From positions 525,667-589,666 of the forward strand of contig NZ_FPKW01000001.1 of assembly GCF_900114875.1 (NCBI RefSeq): a stretch of DNA of 64,000 nt. The letters run 5' to 3'. The translations under genes were made by a program, and so were the position numbers. The notes under the pieces were generated by a model, which made no database searches, was not told the DNA's origin, and saw only the letters and a list, made by a program, of their open reading frames with translations. This document shows, piece after piece, positions 27,867 through 37,406 of the stretch. The stretch is from Chryseobacterium limigenitum. Lineage in GTDB: Bacteria > Bacteroidota > Bacteroidia > Flavobacteriales > Weeksellaceae. Every line of letters begins with the position of its first letter. Positions within the stretch are counted from its first letter, which is position 1.

Positions 27867-29267
27867 ATGAAAAAATATGCTTTATTCTTTCTTTTACTAT
27901 TAATATCCATCCCTTTTTCGGCTCAATATAAACCCTGGACTTCAGCGCAACAGCCTCTAAAAGAAATTGATGCGTTAAAAAAACAAATTGTAAAGCCCAA
28001 TTTTAGAAAACAAGACTATCTCATTACAGATTTTGGTGCCATAGGAGATGGAAAGACAAAAAATACAGAAGCATTTAAGAAAGCTATTGAAAAATGTAAT
28101 TCAGAAGGCGGAGGAAGAGTTGTCGTACCAAAAGGAGTTTTTCTGACGGGTGCTATTTATTTAAAAAGCAATGTCAATCTATATGTAAGTGAAGGTTCAA
28201 CCATTTTGTTCAGCCAGGACAGCAACGACTACCCGATTGTATTCACAAGATGGGAAGGAATGGAATGTATGAATTACTCATCCTTAATTTATGCTTACGA
28301 AGAAGAAAATATCGCCATCACCGGAAAAGGAATATTAGACGGAAATTCGGATAACGACCATTGGTGGTTTTGGTGTGGAGCAACAAAGTATGGTTATAAT
28401 GAATCTCGTCCGGGAAGACAAAATCCTGCTCGTGCAAAACTTCACGAATATATGGCTCAGAGAAAACCTGCCAGAGAAAGAATTTTTGGTGACGGATATT
28501 ATCTGAGACCCAATTTTGTTCAGCCTTATAAAAGTAAAAATTTCTATATGGCAGATGTTTTGGTTAAAAATTCTCCGATGTGGAACCTGAATCCCGTACT
28601 CTGCGAAAATGTTTTCATTGAAAGAGTAAAAATCATAAGTCATGGTCCTAATAATGATGGTTTCGATCCGGAGGCCTGTAAAAATGTCTGGATTAAAGAC
28701 TCTTATTTCGATACCGGAGACGATTGTATTGCCATAAAATCAGGAAGAGACGAAGACGGAAGAGGTATAGGAAAACCTGCAGAAAACCACATCATCGAAA
28801 ACTGCGAAATGAAAGACGGACACGGTGGCGTTGTAATCGGAAGCGAAATTGCAGGCGGAGCCAAAAATATTTATGCCATAGGAAACGTCATGGATAGCAA
28901 AAATCTTGACCGAGCTTTAAGAATTAAAACAAGCTCAAGCCGTGGCGGAATCATTGAAAACGTATTTTTTTACAACACAAGAGTTGGCGCTTATAAAGAA
29001 GCGGCTGTCCGTTTCAATATGCATTATGAAAAACCCGGTAATTTTATTCCGACCATCAGAAACATTTGGGTAGAAAATTTAACCGTTGAAAAAGGTGGAA
29101 AATATGCCGTTCTTTCTGATGCTTACGAAACTTCTCCGGTAACAGATTTCACAATGATCAATGCTAAAATTAATGGAGTTGAGATTCCCTATAAAGTTGA
29201 TTTCTTGAAAAATGTAACGTTGAAAAATGTAATTGTTAACGGAAAACCTTTAACCAATTTTAAATAA
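27867..29267 (+). CDS. GH28-family polygalacturonase / rhamnogalacturonan hydrolase (secreted)
   Basis: A 466-residue right-handed beta-helix hydrolase with a signal peptide (about 1-20, ending SFSAQ). The GH28 catalytic motifs are all present in order: NNDGFDP, DTGDDCIAIKSG, GHGGVVIGSE and RIKT. The family hydrolyses galacturonic acid linkages in pectin. In this locus rhamnogalacturonan or an exposed galacturonide is the likely substrate. It starts a + strand transcript with two larger glycosidase-like genes; the next start is 1 base after its stop. Confidence 0.87.
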   Translation: MKKYALFFLLLLISIPFSAQYKPWTSAQQPLKEIDALKKQIVKPNFRKQDYLITDFGAIGDGKTKNTEAFKKAIEKCNSEGGGRVVVPKGVFLTGAIYLKSNVNLYVSEGSTILFSQDSNDYPIVFTRWEGMECMNYSSLIYAYEEENIAITGKGILDGNSDNDHWWFWCGATKYGYNESRPGRQNPARAKLHEYMAQRKPARERIFGDGYYLRPNFVQPYKSKNFYMADVLVKNSPMWNLNPVLCENVFIERVKIISHGPNNDGFDPEACKNVWIKDSYFDTGDDCIAIKSGRDEDGRGIGKPAENHIIENCEMKDGHGGVVIGSEIAGGAKNIYAIGNVMDSKNLDRALRIKTSSSRGGIIENVFFYNTRVGAYKEAAVRFNMHYEKPGNFIPTIRNIWVENLTVEKGGKYAVLSDAYETSPVTDFTMINAKINGVEIPYKVDFLKNVTLKNVIVNGKPLTNFK

Positions 29268-29268
29268 A

Positions 29269-32200
29269 ATGCGAAGAAAATCCATTTTAACAGGTTGTAT
29301 CATCTTATCTGCCTATTCGTTTTCATTTTCTCAATCAAAACATTGGCAGAATAACGAAAGAGAACTGCATTATAAAGAAGATAAAGGCGATTTTTTATTG
29401 GTTAACGGAAAATACCGTTTCAACCGTGCTTTGTATGGAGACAACCGAGCTTCAAGAGTAGAAACCGGAGATTTGCCGGAATTCGCGCTGTATCTTCCGG
29501 GAATGGGAGGAAATCTTCAATTCGTTATTCAGAAAGGAAATTCCATTAAAAAATTGATTAATGCTGAAAAGATTGAAACTCGTTATCGCCCAGGATCGAT
29601 GATTTACAATATTAAAGATCCTATTCTTGGATTTGGAAGTTTAAAACTGACAGTTTTAGCACAATCAAAAGAAGAAGGTTTGATTTTAAAAATGGAAACT
29701 GAAAATATAGATTCTTCAACAAAAATCTATGCAGTTTATGGCGGAGCGAGCGGAACAACCTTCAGCAGAAACGGCGACATTGGCGCAGATCCGGAATCAG
29801 GATTTTATTTGCTTCCTGAGTATTGTTTCAAGAATCAATTTCAAATCAATAAAAATCAATTTAACCTTTCTTATTTAAACAAAAAAAAAGAAACTCAAAG
29901 CATTAACGGAAGTTTTTCAAGCACCAATTCATTACAATTGACTGATGCAAAAACATTAGAAAAACTATCTGATTTTACTCAAAATAAAACAGAACAATCA
30001 CCGATAATTTACGCTTCATATTCAGCAGAAAAAAGTCCTGTTTATATTCAAATTGCAAAAGGAAAATCAGATAAAAACTTTTCTGATAAAGATTTAAAAA
30101 CTTTATTTAATGAAGCTGAACAATCTCGATTAACATTAACAAATAGGATTCAGTTAAAAACTCCGGATTCGGATTTGAATAATTTTGGGGCAACTTTAGC
30201 CATTGCAGCGGACGGAATTTGGGAAAGTCCAACCTATCTTCACGGTGCTGTAGCATGGAAAATGCGGCTAAATGCGTGGCGTGGCGCTTATGTTGCAGAC
30301 GCTCTCAGTTGGCACGACCGTGCAAAAGAACATTTTGAAAGTTATGCAAATTCGCAGGTTTTGAAACCAGATTTCGCACCTGTTGAGATGGATACTTTAC
30401 TTCATTTAGCCCGACATTCCGAAAAAATGGGCAATTCTGTGTTTTCAAGCGGATATATTTCCAGGAATCCCAATGATAATTCAAAACCACATCATTATGA
30501 CATGAATCTGGTGTTCTTTGATCAGATGTTTTCTCATTTCAATTACACCGGAGACGTTGAATTTTTAAAGAAAATGTGGCCAACAATGGTTCGTCACATA
30601 AATTGGGAAAAAAGAAATTTCAAACGTGGTGAACTTTACGATGCATATGCCGCTATTTGGGCGAGTGATGCGCTCCAATATTCGGGTGGAAAAGTTACTC
30701 ATACTTCTGCCTATAATTACAGAGCCAACCGCGAAATGGCAAAATTGGCGAAAATAATTGGCGAAAATCCTCAACCTTACGAAAAAGAAGCTGAAGCCAT
30801 TTTAAAGGCAATGAAAAATCAGCTTTGGACTAAAAATAAAGGGTATTTTGCTGAATATAAAGATACTTTGGGCAATCAAATTCTTCATGATAAACCCGGA
30901 ATCTGGTCGATTTACCACGCTTCAGATGCTTACATTTTAAATGAATTTGAAGATTATCAAAACACTCAATACATCAACAATTATATTCCGAAAATTCCGA
31001 TAAAAGTAAAAGGAGAAGCTGATAAAAACTATTATACTTTGTCGACTACAAATTGGCAGCCATACGACTGGTCGATCAACAATGTAGCTCTGGCAGAGAA
31101 TTTACAAACTGCCTTGGCGTATTGGCAAGCTGGCCGAACTGAAGATGCCTACCGACTTTGGAAAGGCAATTTATCAGAAAGTATGTATTATGGAGTTAGT
31201 CCGGGAAATTTTGAACAGCTGTCGTATTACGATGCTTTTCGTGGAGAATTGTACAGAGATTTTGCCGATCCGATTGGCGTTGCAGCACGAACTTTAACGG
31301 AAGGACTTTTCGGGGTTTATCCTAAATTATTAGAAAATAAAATCAGTATCAAACCAGGATTTCCTAAAGATTGGAATTTTGCTGAGCTGAAACATCCTGA
31401 TTGGGAATTAAAATTTAACCAAAACTCAAAAAAAACTGAATATTTTTTCAAATCAAATTATTCAAAATCGATTGCTTTGGAAATACAGATTCCTGTAAAT
31501 CATACCGAAATAAAATCAGTAAAAGTAAATGATAAAAATGTGAAATTTGTGATAAATCCAAATTCTATTTCACAACCTTTCCTACAGTTTGAAACTCCAA
31601 CTGGAAAAGAATTTTCAATTGAAATTACGTATTCAGGAGAAGAATTAAAAAATGAAAAAACAGATTACGTCAGTTATATCTCTGAAAATCTTCAACTTAT
31701 TCTGGATTCAAAAAAGAAGATTCAGCTAATTTACGATCCACAGGAATTAATTAAAAATAGAAAAGAGAATCAATTTGAATTAATTAAAGAAGAAAGAAAA
31801 GGAACTTTTTTCGTTCAATTGGAACAAAATGGAACGAAATGGTGGCAACCTGTAAATGTAGATATTCAATATCCTTTACAAATTAAATGGATAGATAAAA
31901 AGCTGCAAATTCAATCAAAATCATTCAATCAGATTAATGGAAAACTGATTATTAATGGCTTAAATAAAACTTTTTCAACTCCGAAAAATCAATCAACAAC
32001 AATTGAAATTCCTACAAATGTTTTAAGCAAAGGAACCAATTCTATCGAACTTGAATATAATAGAATTAAGCAAAATGTAGAAATCACAGATTGGGAAATT
32101 GAAAACAAAGAAGAATTTAACACCATTTCATTAACATCAAAATATAATGAAAAAGTAACCCAAATTTTCAATCAGAAATATCTTTCACCACGATTGAATG

Positions 32201-32832
32201 TCCCTACTCTACAGCTTCCATGGCAAGGAATCGGAAATTGGTGTTATCCATTAATCACCGCTCAAATCGATGACAGCGGATTGATGGCAAATCGTAAAAA
32301 TGGCAAAGTTGATTTTCTTGGAGTTCCTTTTTTAATTGATAATTCGGAGAAAAATATTGTATTTACGAGTCAATGGGATAATTTTCCAAAATCGGTTGAA
32401 ATTCCAGTTTCGGGAAAGGGAAAAAAAATCTATTTTCTGATGGCAGGTTCTACCAATCCGATGCAATCACAGATTATTAATGGAAAAATTACCGTTCAAT
32501 ATGCTGATGGTTCGACTACAGAATTAGAACTGAAAAACCCAACCAATTGGTGGCCAATCGAACAAGATTTACTTGATGATAATTTTGCCTTTGAAATTCC
32601 GGATGATAAAATTCCGTACAGAGTAAAATTAAAAACCGGAGAATTATATAAAGGCGGAAGTTTAACGAAATATTCAGGCATTAAAGGATTTACAGACCGA
32701 GCTGTAGAAGGCGGTTCTGCAACCATTCTGGATTTGCCAATTGACCCGAACAAAGAATTAAAATCAATACAATTAACCGCAGTGAGCAACGATGTTGTCA
32801 TCGGAATGATGAGCGCCACTGTATTAAAATAA
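29269..32832 (+). CDS. Large secreted (alpha/alpha)6 glycosidase-like protein (DUF4450-type N-terminus)
   Basis: A 1187-residue secreted protein (signal peptide about 1-21, FSFSQ). The N-terminal region (about 25-270) is a beta-rich domain resembling DUF4450. The middle (about 300-720) has the repeated aromatic helices of a six-hairpin glycosidase (WESPTYLHGAVAWKMRLNAW, TNWQPYDWSINNVALAE). The C-terminal ~450 residues are beta-rich, probably carbohydrate-binding or structural. The helical core resembles alpha-L-rhamnosidase-like folds. No catalytic residue can be assigned with confidence. It follows the GH28 stop by one base, so it probably acts on the same pectic chain. Confidence 0.65.
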   Translation: MRRKSILTGCIILSAYSFSFSQSKHWQNNERELHYKEDKGDFLLVNGKYRFNRALYGDNRASRVETGDLPEFALYLPGMGGNLQFVIQKGNSIKKLINAEKIETRYRPGSMIYNIKDPILGFGSLKLTVLAQSKEEGLILKMETENIDSSTKIYAVYGGASGTTFSRNGDIGADPESGFYLLPEYCFKNQFQINKNQFNLSYLNKKKETQSINGSFSSTNSLQLTDAKTLEKLSDFTQNKTEQSPIIYASYSAEKSPVYIQIAKGKSDKNFSDKDLKTLFNEAEQSRLTLTNRIQLKTPDSDLNNFGATLAIAADGIWESPTYLHGAVAWKMRLNAWRGAYVADALSWHDRAKEHFESYANSQVLKPDFAPVEMDTLLHLARHSEKMGNSVFSSGYISRNPNDNSKPHHYDMNLVFFDQMFSHFNYTGDVEFLKKMWPTMVRHINWEKRNFKRGELYDAYAAIWASDALQYSGGKVTHTSAYNYRANREMAKLAKIIGENPQPYEKEAEAILKAMKNQLWTKNKGYFAEYKDTLGNQILHDKPGIWSIYHASDAYILNEFEDYQNTQYINNYIPKIPIKVKGEADKNYYTLSTTNWQPYDWSINNVALAENLQTALAYWQAGRTEDAYRLWKGNLSESMYYGVSPGNFEQLSYYDAFRGELYRDFADPIGVAARTLTEGLFGVYPKLLENKISIKPGFPKDWNFAELKHPDWELKFNQNSKKTEYFFKSNYSKSIALEIQIPVNHTEIKSVKVNDKNVKFVINPNSISQPFLQFETPTGKEFSIEITYSGEELKNEKTDYVSYISENLQLILDSKKKIQLIYDPQELIKNRKENQFELIKEERKGTFFVQLEQNGTKWWQPVNVDIQYPLQIKWIDKKLQIQSKSFNQINGKLIINGLNKTFSTPKNQSTTIEIPTNVLSKGTNSIELEYNRIKQNVEITDWEIENKEEFNTISLTSKYNEKVTQIFNQKYLSPRLNVPTLQLPWQGIGNWCYPLITAQIDDSGLMANRKNGKVDFLGVPFLIDNSEKNIVFTSQWDNFPKSVEIPVSGKGKKIYFLMAGSTNPMQSQIINGKITVQYADGSTTELELKNPTNWWPIEQDLLDDNFAFEIPDDKIPYRVKLKTGELYKGGSLTKYSGIKGFTDRAVEGGSATILDLPIDPNKELKSIQLTAVSNDVVIGMMSATVLK

Positions 32833-33007
32833 AATAATTAGAAGGCTTTTTACCACAAAAGCTTCAAAAGAAATGTTTGAAAATAAAGTCTTGCAAGAGT
32901 TTACAAAATATAAAATGTTATTTCTATTATTTTGTAGGCTTTTAAATATCTATTCATGCTAAAATCTTTTGACTCTTTTGCGGTTAAAACATAAAATAAA
33001 TTTAAAA

Positions 33008-35143
33008 ATGAAGAAATTAGTCATATATCTTAGTCTCTATTGCATTGGATTTTCTTCTCTCAATGCCCAGAAAATTGATCGTCAAAAAGTCGTTCAGCGT
33101 CATAATATCGTCAATACAAAAGTTGATACGTTATCATCTTTAACTGTCGGAAACGGAAAATTTGCGTACACCGTTGATGTTACCGGAATGCAGTCATTTC
33201 CTGAGGTTTATAAAAACGGAGTTTCTTTGGGAACTCAATCTGAATGGGGTTGGAACAGCTTTCCAAATACAGAAAATTATACGTTTGATGAAACGTTAAA
33301 AGCTTACGATTTCAATGACGATGGGCGAAAAGCATTGTATAGTGTTCAACTCAAAGAATCGGAACGAAACAAAAAAGCAGTTGAATATTACCGTGTGAAT
33401 CAACATCGTTTGCAGTTGGGAAATGTCGGGATTGAACTGTATAAAAAAGATGGTCAGAAAGCCAAAATTTCAGATTTACAAAACATCAATCAGAAAATTG
33501 ATTTGTGGACAGGAATTATTACAAGTGAATTCTCATTGGAAGGAACTCCTGTAAAAGTGTGGACGGCATCTTTCCAAAATTCCGATAAAATTGCAGTTAA
33601 AATTGAATCGGATTTGGTTATTCAAAACAGATTGAAAATTTTTGTGCGTTACCCCTCTCCGACTGGACAATTCTTGGATGACGCAGTTTTTTATGGCAAT
33701 GAAAAGGAACATTCGACAAAAATTATTTCATCTAATTCAACTCAGGGATTGATTGAGCATAAATTACAAACTGCTGATTATTTTACTCAATTGTATTTCA
33801 CGGAAGGAAAATTACTTGAAGCTGGAAAACATTATTTCGTGTACGAACCTTCTTCTAAAAACAAAACAATAGAAGTAAGTGTTGAATTTTCGTCTAAAAA
33901 TCCAAAAAGCAGTAAAACATTATTTGCCGACGCTGAAAAAGAAAGCACTTCAGGATGGAAATCCTTCTGGGAAAGTGGCGCAGCCGTAGATTTTGAAGGA
34001 AGTACAGACCCAAGAGCAAACGAATTGGAACGCAGAGTTGTTTTATCGGAATACTTGACCAAAGTACAATGCGGAGGGAGCAATCCGCCACAGGAAACGG
34101 GCTTAACTTTCAACAGCTGGTACGGAAAACCGCATACAGAAATGCATTGGTGGCACGGCGTTCACTACGCTTTGTGGGGAAGACCTGAGATTTTGGAAAA
34201 ACAATTGGATTATTATTTCAGATCATTTGAAAAAGCAAAAGCTTTAGCCCAAAGACAAGGATACAAAGGCGTAAGATGGATCAAAATGTCCGATAATGAC
34301 GGGAATGAAAGCCCATCTTCTGTCGCAGCTTTTTTAATCTGGGAGCAGCCGCACCTTATTTATATGACCGAACTTTTGTATCGTGATAAAAAAGACAAAA
34401 AAGTGTTGGAAAAATATAAAGATCTGATTTTTGCAACAGCAGATTTTATGGCAGATTTTGCTACTTATGACAAAGAAAAAAATCGTTATAACTTAGGTAA
34501 AGGGATAATTCCGGCACAGGAAGTTTTCCCTGCTAAAGATACTTACAACCCGACATATGAAGTGGCATATTGGGATTGGGCATTGAAAGTTGCCCAAGAA
34601 TGGAAAGAAAGACTAGGACAGCCGAGAGATAGAAAATGGGATGATGTTATTTCTAAATTAGCTCCGCTTCCGGTTCAGGATGGAGTTTATTTGTCGACCG
34701 AATCTGCAAAAGATTCATTTACCTATCCAAAATGGATGACCGATCACCCAGCTGTTTTGGGAGCGTTGGGAATGGTTCCGGAATCTCCGAAATTGGATAA
34801 AAAAATCATGAAAAATACCCTCGATATCGTTTGGGAAAGATGGAACTGGGAACATACCTGGGGTTGGGATTTCCCGATGACTGCCATGACTTCGGCACGA
34901 TTAGGGCTTCCAAATAAAGCTCTGGATGCGCTTTTCATGAACATTCAGACCAATACTTATCTGAAAAACGGTCATAATTATCAGGACGGACGTCTGCGTA
35001 TTTACCTTCCCGGAAACGGAGGAGTTTTAACAACCGTTGCCATGATGCTCGAAGGTTGGGACAGCTCAAAAGGTGAATTCCCCGGCTTTCCGAAGGATGG
35101 AACTTGGAAAATAAAAGCGGAAGGTTTTAAGAAAATGCCTTAA
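33008..35143 (+). CDS. Secreted six-hairpin glycosidase-like protein, family not recognised
   Basis: I chose the ATG at 33008 because the protein then opens with a clean signal peptide (MKKLVIYLSLYCIGFSSLNA); the in-frame ATG at 32969 would add 13 polar residues ahead of it. From this start it is 711 residues. The N-terminal half (to about 300) is a beta-sandwich, and the second half is an (alpha/alpha)6 barrel with WYGKPHTEMHWWHGVHYALW, NPTYEVAYWDWAL and WNWEHTWGWDFP. The layout resembles GH65/GH95-type enzymes, but I cannot place it in a family. It is the third gene of the GH28 transcript, ended by a terminator. Confidence 0.7.
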   Translation: MKKLVIYLSLYCIGFSSLNAQKIDRQKVVQRHNIVNTKVDTLSSLTVGNGKFAYTVDVTGMQSFPEVYKNGVSLGTQSEWGWNSFPNTENYTFDETLKAYDFNDDGRKALYSVQLKESERNKKAVEYYRVNQHRLQLGNVGIELYKKDGQKAKISDLQNINQKIDLWTGIITSEFSLEGTPVKVWTASFQNSDKIAVKIESDLVIQNRLKIFVRYPSPTGQFLDDAVFYGNEKEHSTKIISSNSTQGLIEHKLQTADYFTQLYFTEGKLLEAGKHYFVYEPSSKNKTIEVSVEFSSKNPKSSKTLFADAEKESTSGWKSFWESGAAVDFEGSTDPRANELERRVVLSEYLTKVQCGGSNPPQETGLTFNSWYGKPHTEMHWWHGVHYALWGRPEILEKQLDYYFRSFEKAKALAQRQGYKGVRWIKMSDNDGNESPSSVAAFLIWEQPHLIYMTELLYRDKKDKKVLEKYKDLIFATADFMADFATYDKEKNRYNLGKGIIPAQEVFPAKDTYNPTYEVAYWDWALKVAQEWKERLGQPRDRKWDDVISKLAPLPVQDGVYLSTESAKDSFTYPKWMTDHPAVLGALGMVPESPKLDKKIMKNTLDIVWERWNWEHTWGWDFPMTAMTSARLGLPNKALDALFMNIQTNTYLKNGHNYQDGRLRIYLPGNGGVLTTVAMMLEGWDSSKGEFPGFPKDGTWKIKAEGFKKMP

Positions 35144-35168
35144 AAATTTTACATTCATACGTAGTTGG

Positions 35169-35198
35169 AGTCTGTCCTGAAAGGGGCAGGCTTCTTTT
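35169..35198 (+). terminator. Rho-independent terminator after the GH28 transcript
   Basis: AGTCTGTCC (35169-35177) pairs with GGGCAGGCT (35184-35192), with G-T wobbles, around a 6-base loop, then TTCTTTT. Confidence 0.65.
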
Positions 35199-35412
35199 AT
35201 GACCTGTTTTGATACGATTGAATCTTATCTTTATCCTCTCTCAGTTTATTCAGAATGATAGTAAAAAAATCTATTGATTTAGGTTTATTTTGAATAATTA
35301 CAAAAAATACAGGGATATTGACACAAATTTTACAACTTATATACAAAAACTGGTTATTTTTCTATAAATTAGATTCTTTAAAACCGTTTTAATATCTCCT
35401 ATCTGAAAAGCC

Positions 35413-36459
35413 ATGGCAGAAACATTTGAAGTACAGATAAATGAACACTCCAGAGTTCCCAAATACAAACAAATTGTAGATTCTATTCTGAACGGAATTG
35501 ATGGTGGGGAAATTCAGATTGGAGAAAAGATTCCTTCCATCAACGAACTCAGCGAATCCTGTTTTCTTTCAAGAGATACTGTTGAAAAAGCTTACAAAGA
35601 ACTTCGGAAAAGACAAATTATTGAATCGGTAAAAGGTAAAGGATATTATATCTCGCGTATCAATAAAAATGATGTCATTAATATCTTCTTTTTGATCAAC
35701 AAACCGAGTACTTATAAGATGATGATTTATAATTATTTCGTCAATGCAATCGGTACCAAAGGCAATGTGGAGATGTATATTTACCATTGTGACGAAACAC
35801 TTTTCATTAATTCCTTAAAGAAAAATTTGGGTGGATTCGATTATTATGTGATCATGCCCCATTTTCGTGATGAGCAGTCAAAACACACAAGTTCTACAAG
35901 AGAAGTGATTGAAATGATTGAAAAAATACCGAAAAATAAATTACTGTTATTAGATAATACAAAACCTAATATTTCAGGGGAATATGGTACTATTTTTCAG
36001 GATTTTGAACATGATATTTATAATGCCCTGAAGGAAGGTTTAGACAAAATTAAAAAATACGAAAAGATCATTTTGGTTTATCCCGATAAATCTATTCACC
36101 CCTATCCTTTCCGCATTGTACGTGGATTTGAGAATTTTTGTAAAGATTTTAAACTCGATTATGAAATTCTTGACGAAATTTATCCCGACATGGAATTGCA
36201 GGACAAAGATATTTTTATCACCATCCGGGAACGTGATTTGGTGAATTTAGTGAAACAAATCAGACAGAAAAATCTAAAATTGGGCGAAGACATCGGAATC
36301 ATTTCCTACAATGAAACTCCTCTTAAAGAATTGCTCGGAATTACCGTTATTACGACAGATTTTAAAGCAATGGGAGAATCTGCAGCTTATATGATCTTGA
36401 AAAATAAAAAGGAACAGGTGAATAATGTTTTTAAATTTATTCAGAGAGATTCTCTTTAA
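35413..36459 (+). CDS. GntR-family regulator with LacI-type sugar-sensing domain
   Basis: A 348-residue regulator. Residues 1-80 are a GntR winged helix (KYKQIVDSILNGI, GEKIPSINELSE, LSRDTVEKAYKELRKR, KGKGYYI). Residues 90-345 resemble a periplasmic-binding/LacI effector domain (DIGIISYNETPLKELLGIT, TTDFKAMGESAAYMILK). This is the AraR-like combination. It lies between the two halves of the rhamnogalacturonan locus and probably senses rhamnose or an intermediate. Its own upstream region has TTAAAACCGTTTTAA (35379-35393), close to a palindrome, a possible autoregulatory site. Effector and operator are inferred. Confidence 0.82.
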   Translation: MAETFEVQINEHSRVPKYKQIVDSILNGIDGGEIQIGEKIPSINELSESCFLSRDTVEKAYKELRKRQIIESVKGKGYYISRINKNDVINIFFLINKPSTYKMMIYNYFVNAIGTKGNVEMYIYHCDETLFINSLKKNLGGFDYYVIMPHFRDEQSKHTSSTREVIEMIEKIPKNKLLLLDNTKPNISGEYGTIFQDFEHDIYNALKEGLDKIKKYEKIILVYPDKSIHPYPFRIVRGFENFCKDFKLDYEILDEIYPDMELQDKDIFITIRERDLVNLVKQIRQKNLKLGEDIGIISYNETPLKELLGITVITTDFKAMGESAAYMILKNKKEQVNNVFKFIQRDSL

Positions 36460-36489
36460 AACTTAAAGTTTATATTTTTTATACAAACG

Positions 36490-36503
36490 CGCAATCGATT
36501 ACA
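36490..36503 (+). promoter_or_regulatory. ATCGAT palindromic operator upstream of the DUF4440 gene
   Basis: CGCAATCGATTACA is nearly identical to the site at 27704-27717. A -7-like TATATTTT lies just upstream at 36471-36478, so the palindrome again covers the likely transcription start. Confidence 0.5.
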
Positions 36504-36545
36504 TTAATCTTAAAATATACTTCAAAAAAAATATCTAATTTAATT

Positions 36546-36989
36546 ATGATTAAAAAAATAATTTTCGCCGTGAGCTTTTTCATGGTACTTGCTGTTTCAG
36601 GACAGAAAAAAAATGATAAAGATGTTGTCAATGATGTTGCCGAAAAGCTAAGATTAGCAATGATAAGCGGTGATAAATCATCGTTAGAATCTTTAATTTT
36701 ACCTGAATTAACTTATGGACATTCGGGAGGCCACATAGATGATTCAGCAGAGTTTGTTGACAAATTATCAAGTAAAAAATCAGTTTTTGAAACCATTGAT
36801 ATTACCAATCAAAATATCAGTATCGTCGGGAACACAGCGATTGTTCGTCATCATTTTTACGCAAAGACAAATGATCTTGGAAAAGGCCCAAGCGATGTAA
36901 CTTTGGATATATTATTGGTTTGGGCAAAAGTGAAAAACGACTGGAAATTATTGGCCAGACAAGCTGTGAAATCTGAAAAGAAGAAATAA
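36546..36989 (+). CDS. Secreted SnoaL/NTF2-like (DUF4440) protein
   Basis: A 147-residue protein with a signal peptide (about 1-19, AVSGQ) and an NTF2-like fold pattern: an N-terminal helix, LTYGHSGGHIDD, TAIVRHHFYAKT, LVWAKVKNDWKLLARQ. DUF4440 proteins often sit near carbohydrate genes with unknown roles. The ATCGAT operator in front ties it to the sugar locus. Confidence 0.72.
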   Translation: MIKKIIFAVSFFMVLAVSGQKKNDKDVVNDVAEKLRLAMISGDKSSLESLILPELTYGHSGGHIDDSAEFVDKLSSKKSVFETIDITNQNISIVGNTAIVRHHFYAKTNDLGKGPSDVTLDILLVWAKVKNDWKLLARQAVKSEKKK

Positions 36990-37010
36990 ATTTTCAATTA
37001 TAATAAATGA

Positions 37011-37040
37011 AAATTCGCAGGGTTTCTTTGCGAATTTTTT
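37011..37040 (+). terminator. Rho-independent terminator after the DUF4440 gene
   Basis: AAATTCGCA (37011-37019) pairs with TGCGAATTT (37029-37037) around a 9-base loop, followed by Ts. Confidence 0.8.
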
Positions 37041-37406
37041 AGTTTGAAACTGTTCCATGTTTTTTAACGCAAAGTTTTATTTATGATTTAAAATATTTTA
37101 AGTGAGCAAAGGAATGGAACCAATAAATTGATTCTTATTAAGCATACTTCTTGAGCGACTTCGTCGCCTTACTTTGCTCCTTCGAATAATACATTTTAAT
37201 ACTAAATCTTTGCGTTTAAAAATATTTTAAAGTTTATTAAGTTTTGGCTAAAGCCCGTTTCTATTGAATGATTCAACCGTATCATTCAGAATGAAATGTA
37301 GTGAAGAATCTATTGTTAAATTAAAAAGAGATTCTTCCTTCGTCAGAAATCGAAGATTCGGCGTAGCCAATGACAGACTGATCAAATAATTAACTTTTAA
37401 GAAGTT
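37041..37406. other. Convergent intergenic region with dispersed repeats
   Basis: It separates the + strand DUF4440 gene from the - strand catabolic genes. AACGCAAAG at about 37065 reappears inverted as CTTTGCGTT near 37208. GCGACTTCGTCGC (about 37154) is a small hairpin. AAGTTTTGGCTAAAGCCCGT (37239-37258) is a copy of a repeat found four more times at 51-55 kb. No gene is seen. Confidence 0.55.

Noticed and set aside
32969..33007. Upstream in-frame ATG of the six-hairpin protein
   Set aside because: It puts 13 polar residues before a clean signal peptide; the ATG at 33008 is preferred.
36990..37406. Possible small RNA in the repeat-rich gap
   Set aside because: Only dispersed repeats and one small hairpin are seen; no promoter and terminator pair frames a transcript.
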